This document shows positions 8,967 to 11,290 of a DNA stretch of 11,290 bases, piece after piece. This DNA comes from Isohypsibius dastychi (taxonomy: Eukaryota; Tardigrada; Eutardigrada; Parachela; Isohypsibiidae): NCBI GenBank assembly GCA_034696485.1, contig JAQIWT010001334.1, forward strand, positions 1 to 11,290. Direction: 5' to 3'. The notes beneath the pieces were generated by a model, which saw only the letters and a program-made list of their open reading frames with translations, was not told where the DNA came from and ran no database searches. Every line of letters starts with the position of its first letter. The stretch's first letter is position 1. The position numbers and the translations under genes were made by a program.

Positions 8967-9297
8967 CCCAAAATCGAGATCGAAATATCTAATTCAATAA
9001 GTTTTTTGAATATGATATCACAACTCAAAACCCGTCAGAATCCATTCGCAAAATCTGTAGAGAACTCGGAAATCAAAATTCAAAAACGTGGAAACCTTGA
9101 AGCCCCCCATCCGATCAGGGGGGACAAGTCCTGGGTGGGTGTCCCTTGTTGCCAGCAACCTCCACTCGTTACTGTCAGACTGGTGACCTTTCGCACTTGT
9201 ATTGTATCTGGGATCGTCATGTATTTCAAACATTGTTGCAAGGGACGACAATTGTTTCTAGTCACCAGTACGTAAACTGCCAAATTTGTACTCGAAA
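8967..9297. other. Gap between eIF3f and the first SOD-like gene, with GC-rich inverted repeats
   Basis: It holds the eIF3f promoter and the SOD-like 3' UTR. No canonical AATAAA for the SOD-like gene and no TATA box stand out. The notable content is a cluster of inverted repeats: CCCCCC (9103-9108) with GGGGGG (9118-9123), then GGGACA (9121-9126) with TGTCCC (9140-9145), then GTTGC/GCAAC (9148-9159). The first two share GGG at 9121-9123 and cannot form together. Stop-free frames here on both strands show no family signature. Confidence 0.4.
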
Positions 9298-10425
9298 TTA
9301 CATCATCAGGAAAAAAACGACGAAGATCAATGTAGCATAAACAGACAAAACACTTGGATTTACTGCCGGAGAAACGTTTATAACTTTCATTGTCTCTTGG
9401 TAAGTTGCCTGAACATCCGCCGAGTGGTCCGGTCCATTTTCTTGAACAACATCGATTCGCTCGCTAATGATGACGACTGTAGTAGTTTCTGGTACTACAA
9501 CACTGAATGAAGAATCGACTTCTTTGGCAATTGCGATGGTACCACAAGCGATGGCTGGAGTAACGCCTTCGGCATAATCTGAAGCCTGGACGGGTTCGCT
9601 AGTTCGCCCATTTGAGCCATAATCATCCTGTTGGTCATCAACCACAAAAGACCGTCCGATTATACTGTTGGGTCCGTTCAACGACAGTTCATCATCCGAG
9701 ACAACAAAAGTTGCGATGCTGTTACCTGAAAATGATATCAATCCAAAAACTCATTTAGATTTAAAAGCATTCAGAGTCAACATACTTCCGGCTCGGATGT
9801 TATCCAGGTCGCCAAGGTATCTTTTAGCATCCGAAGACTGCCCAACCCCTGCCAAGCCACCAGGTACGTCAAAGTGCAATCCCGTTGCTCCACATCCTTT
9901 CGTTACGTTCGAGAACACGCTCCCAAGCTAAAACAATTCTTCTTAGCGAATTGTGAATGTGATAGTCCACTGACGTTCAAACGCACCTCATAAATGTGAA
10001 ATCCATGCAGTCCTGAACATGCTTCTGTTATTTTAATATGCGATGGCAGAAGTGAAATCACACGAACCAGGGCTCAATCCCGTGATGGTACCGGAAATGG
10101 TCACAGGTCCTTTTCCATCCGGTTGAGTAATTTGAACAGTTCCGGTGATTAATCCGCTAGTTGGGCTTGCTCCGGTAATGTAGGCTATGGCGTCTGTAAC
10201 CAGCCTTTGGAAAACACGTTTTAGGAAAAAAGTGTAGTGATATGTCCAGAGAATCTACCTGCATGTTGATGAACTGCTCACGGTTTCAGTTGGGTTGCCG
10301 TTTCTGGACTGATAGCTCCTGGCCAGTGTTGTTCTGGATGGAGAGTTATTTCGACCGTCAACTACCAAAATAAATACAGGTAGTATCATAAAAAACATGA
10401 AAGCGTGTAAAGGAATATTTGCCAT
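9298..10425 (-). CDS. Secreted, probably GPI-anchored Cu/Zn-SOD-like protein with a degraded metal site
   Basis: Five exons: 10425-10259, 10204-10068, 10012-9987 (26 nt), 9927-9786, 9725-9298, giving 299 residues. Residues 1-23 are a signal peptide (MANIPLH, then a run rich in Phe, Met, Ile and Val). The SOD fold spans about 60-226: AIAYITG, GPVTISGTITGLSPG, LHGFHIYE (103-110), GCGATGLHF (121-129), GDLDNIRAG, LSLNG, IIGRSFVVDD and ACGTIAIA. The disulfide pair is kept (Cys122, Cys218). In SOD1 numbering copper ligands His46 and His63 remain (His107, His128), but His48 is Tyr109 and His120 is Asp187. Zinc ligand His80 is Tyr147, His71 is absent and Asp83 is kept. The active-site Arg before ACG is missing. 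NVT at 117-119 is a glycosylation site. The last 17 residues are hydrophobic and end the protein, typical of a GPI signal. Dismutase activity is unlikely; a structural, binding or surface role is inferred. The ATG at 10425 starts the signal peptide directly. Confidence 0.8.
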
Positions 10426-10764
10426 AATGATATCTGGTTTACACAAACTGCAGTACATACGACAAACAAGAGGCGAGTTTTACATCGAAGTTCTGCCGAA
10501 GCAAAGCGCACGCTGATTTTTTGTGCTTTACAGAATTTCCGATAGCCTCAGGAACCATTTGAATTGACTAGAACTGTTTACCAGTTTCCCAGTTCACTTC
10601 AGACAACCCCGAGGTTAATTATTCTTTAATCGACAGTTACGTGAAATTTCGATTGCTGATCATAAAAACAAATTCTTCGATCCCAAAAACGTTTTCATCA
10701 AATCATCCACGGCGAACGTTTGTCGGTTTGACGCGAAAAATATCTTGAATAAACGAGATGACCT
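10426..10764. other. Gap between the two SOD-like genes
   Basis: It holds the 3' UTR of the right-hand SOD-like gene and the promoter of the left-hand one. TTTAAT at 10625-10630 reads ATTAAA on the minus strand, 135 bp after the right-hand stop, and is a plausible poly(A) signal. No TATA box or other gene was seen. The in-frame ATG at 10458 would put 11 polar residues before the signal peptide and is less likely to be used. Confidence 0.4.
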
Positions 10765-11290
10765 TTAAGCGCTCTTGAACGCGGGATTAACTTCCTGTGC
10801 AGAAATTCCAATAACTCCACAGGCAATCACTGCTCCTGCACTTCCTTTTCCGCGACCTCCGTTTGTTGCGTATACGGCAACCGTCCTTCCGACGATGTTG
10901 GCGGTGTGTCCATTGAGAGATAAAACGTCATTCATAAAGTTGACAGTGGCTATACCGTTTTCTAAAAAAAACAATAATTTAGATGTTACCGATCAAAACG
11001 CATATCCAATAAAACTGCTATATCTCACGATCAGCGGAAATGTCTCCCAGATCTCCAGTACCGCCCGTATTCCGATTCCAACTTGTGGTCGTAGTCACAT
11101 CCGGATTGAATTGTCCACCAGCACCAGCGCAACCATCTCCAATATTGCCATATTCCTGGAGAAATATACAGCATGATCCTCCTTGACAAATGCTTAAATA
11201 TAATAGTTTGCTATCAAAAATCTTACCAGGATATAGAAACCATGCAGACCAGCTTCAAGACCCATTATTGACCCCGTAACCTGGACCGAG
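10765..11290 (-). CDS. Second SOD-like gene, 3' part; all copper-ligand histidines lost
   Basis: Three exons are visible: 11290-11227 (cut by the window edge), 11155-11029 and 10961-10765, giving about 127 residues of the C-terminal SOD fold. Seen: VTGSIMGLEAGLHGFYIL, GDGCAGAGGQFNPDV, GTGDLGDISAD, VLSLNGHTANIVGRTVAVYA and ACGVIGIS, then a short polar tail. Against SOD1, His46 is Tyr (11235-11233), His48 is Leu, His63 is Gln (11113-11111) and His120 is Tyr (10872-10870). Zinc His71 and His80 are also gone, and only Asp83 remains. The active-site Arg is absent. The disulfide cysteines (GDGC, ACG) are kept. Frame and splice sites are intact, so it looks like a functional gene for a non-enzymatic protein rather than a pseudogene. 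It has no hydrophobic tail, unlike its neighbour 340 bp away. The phase-1 junction before the LSLNG strand matches the neighbour exactly, which points to tandem duplication. The N-terminus and any signal peptide lie outside. Confidence 0.8.

Noticed and set aside
9018-9283. Overlapping minus-strand frames upstream of eIF3f
   Set aside because: Low-complexity composition, no family match and no good splice link to eIF3f or the SOD-like gene. The eIF3f ATG at 8966 already gives a full-length N-terminus.
9298-10425. A normal active Cu/Zn superoxide dismutase
   Set aside because: Two of four copper ligands, at least two zinc ligands and the active-site Arg are replaced, although the fold is kept.
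10775-11176. 133-codon open frame on the plus strand
   Set aside because: It is the antisense of the SOD-like exons and spans their introns; it shows no family signature, while the minus strand reads clearly as SOD.
1-11290. tRNA, rRNA, CRISPR array, transposon or viral sequence
   Set aside because: No tRNA B-box with cloverleaf arms, no direct-repeat array, no transposase or reverse-transcriptase motifs and no terminal inverted repeats were found on either strand.

Overview
The window looks like a piece of nuclear DNA from a small-genomed invertebrate animal. Every confidently recognised gene is eukaryotic and split by many short GT-AG introns (mostly 50-110 bp, extremes about 41 and 225 bp). 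Genes sit only a few hundred bases apart on both strands. The families are animal-type: an Unc-51/ULK kinase, a probable ATRIP, EME1, eIF3f and Cu/Zn-superoxide-dismutase relatives. No bacterial operons, Shine-Dalgarno sites, tRNA, rRNA, CRISPR or transposon was seen. The compact genes and the duplicated, ligand-degenerate SOD genes would suit a tardigrade, where SOD expansion and altered copper ligands are known, but this taxonomic guess is weak and comes only from the sequence.

Layout from left to right. (1) 40-431, minus: the first three coding exons of an Unc-51/ULK (Atg1) autophagy kinase, running off the left edge. (2) 432-1107: a divergent promoter region with a CACGTG E-box, a TATA-like element and a probable 5'-UTR intron for the next gene. 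(3) 1108-4556, plus: an 11-coding-exon gene of about 919 residues, best interpreted as ATRIP, the ATR checkpoint partner. (4) 4865-7151, minus: an 8-exon EME1 gene, the non-catalytic partner of the MUS81 nuclease. It faces ATRIP tail to tail and the 3' UTRs probably overlap. (5) 7152-7654: a gap holding a possible 64-residue plus-strand gene. (6) 7655-8966, minus: a 5-exon eIF3f gene, a translation-initiation factor. (7) 8967-9297: a gap with GC-rich inverted repeats. (8) 9298-10425, minus: a 5-exon secreted, probably GPI-anchored SOD-like gene. (9) 10765-11290, minus: the last three exons of a second SOD-like gene, cut by the right edge.

The most interesting part is the right end. Two tandem SOD-fold genes keep the scaffold (GLHGF turn, the two disulfide cysteines, GDL, the ACG.I.I strand) but have lost most or all metal-binding histidines. 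The first keeps two of four copper ligands; the second keeps none. The essential active-site arginine is gone from both. They look like secreted SOD pseudoenzymes at two stages of ligand loss, one with and one without a membrane anchor. Elsewhere, two DNA-damage-response genes (ATRIP and EME1) lie back to back with overlapping ends. All exon boundaries were placed by hand from splice consensus, reading frame and family similarity, without transcript data.
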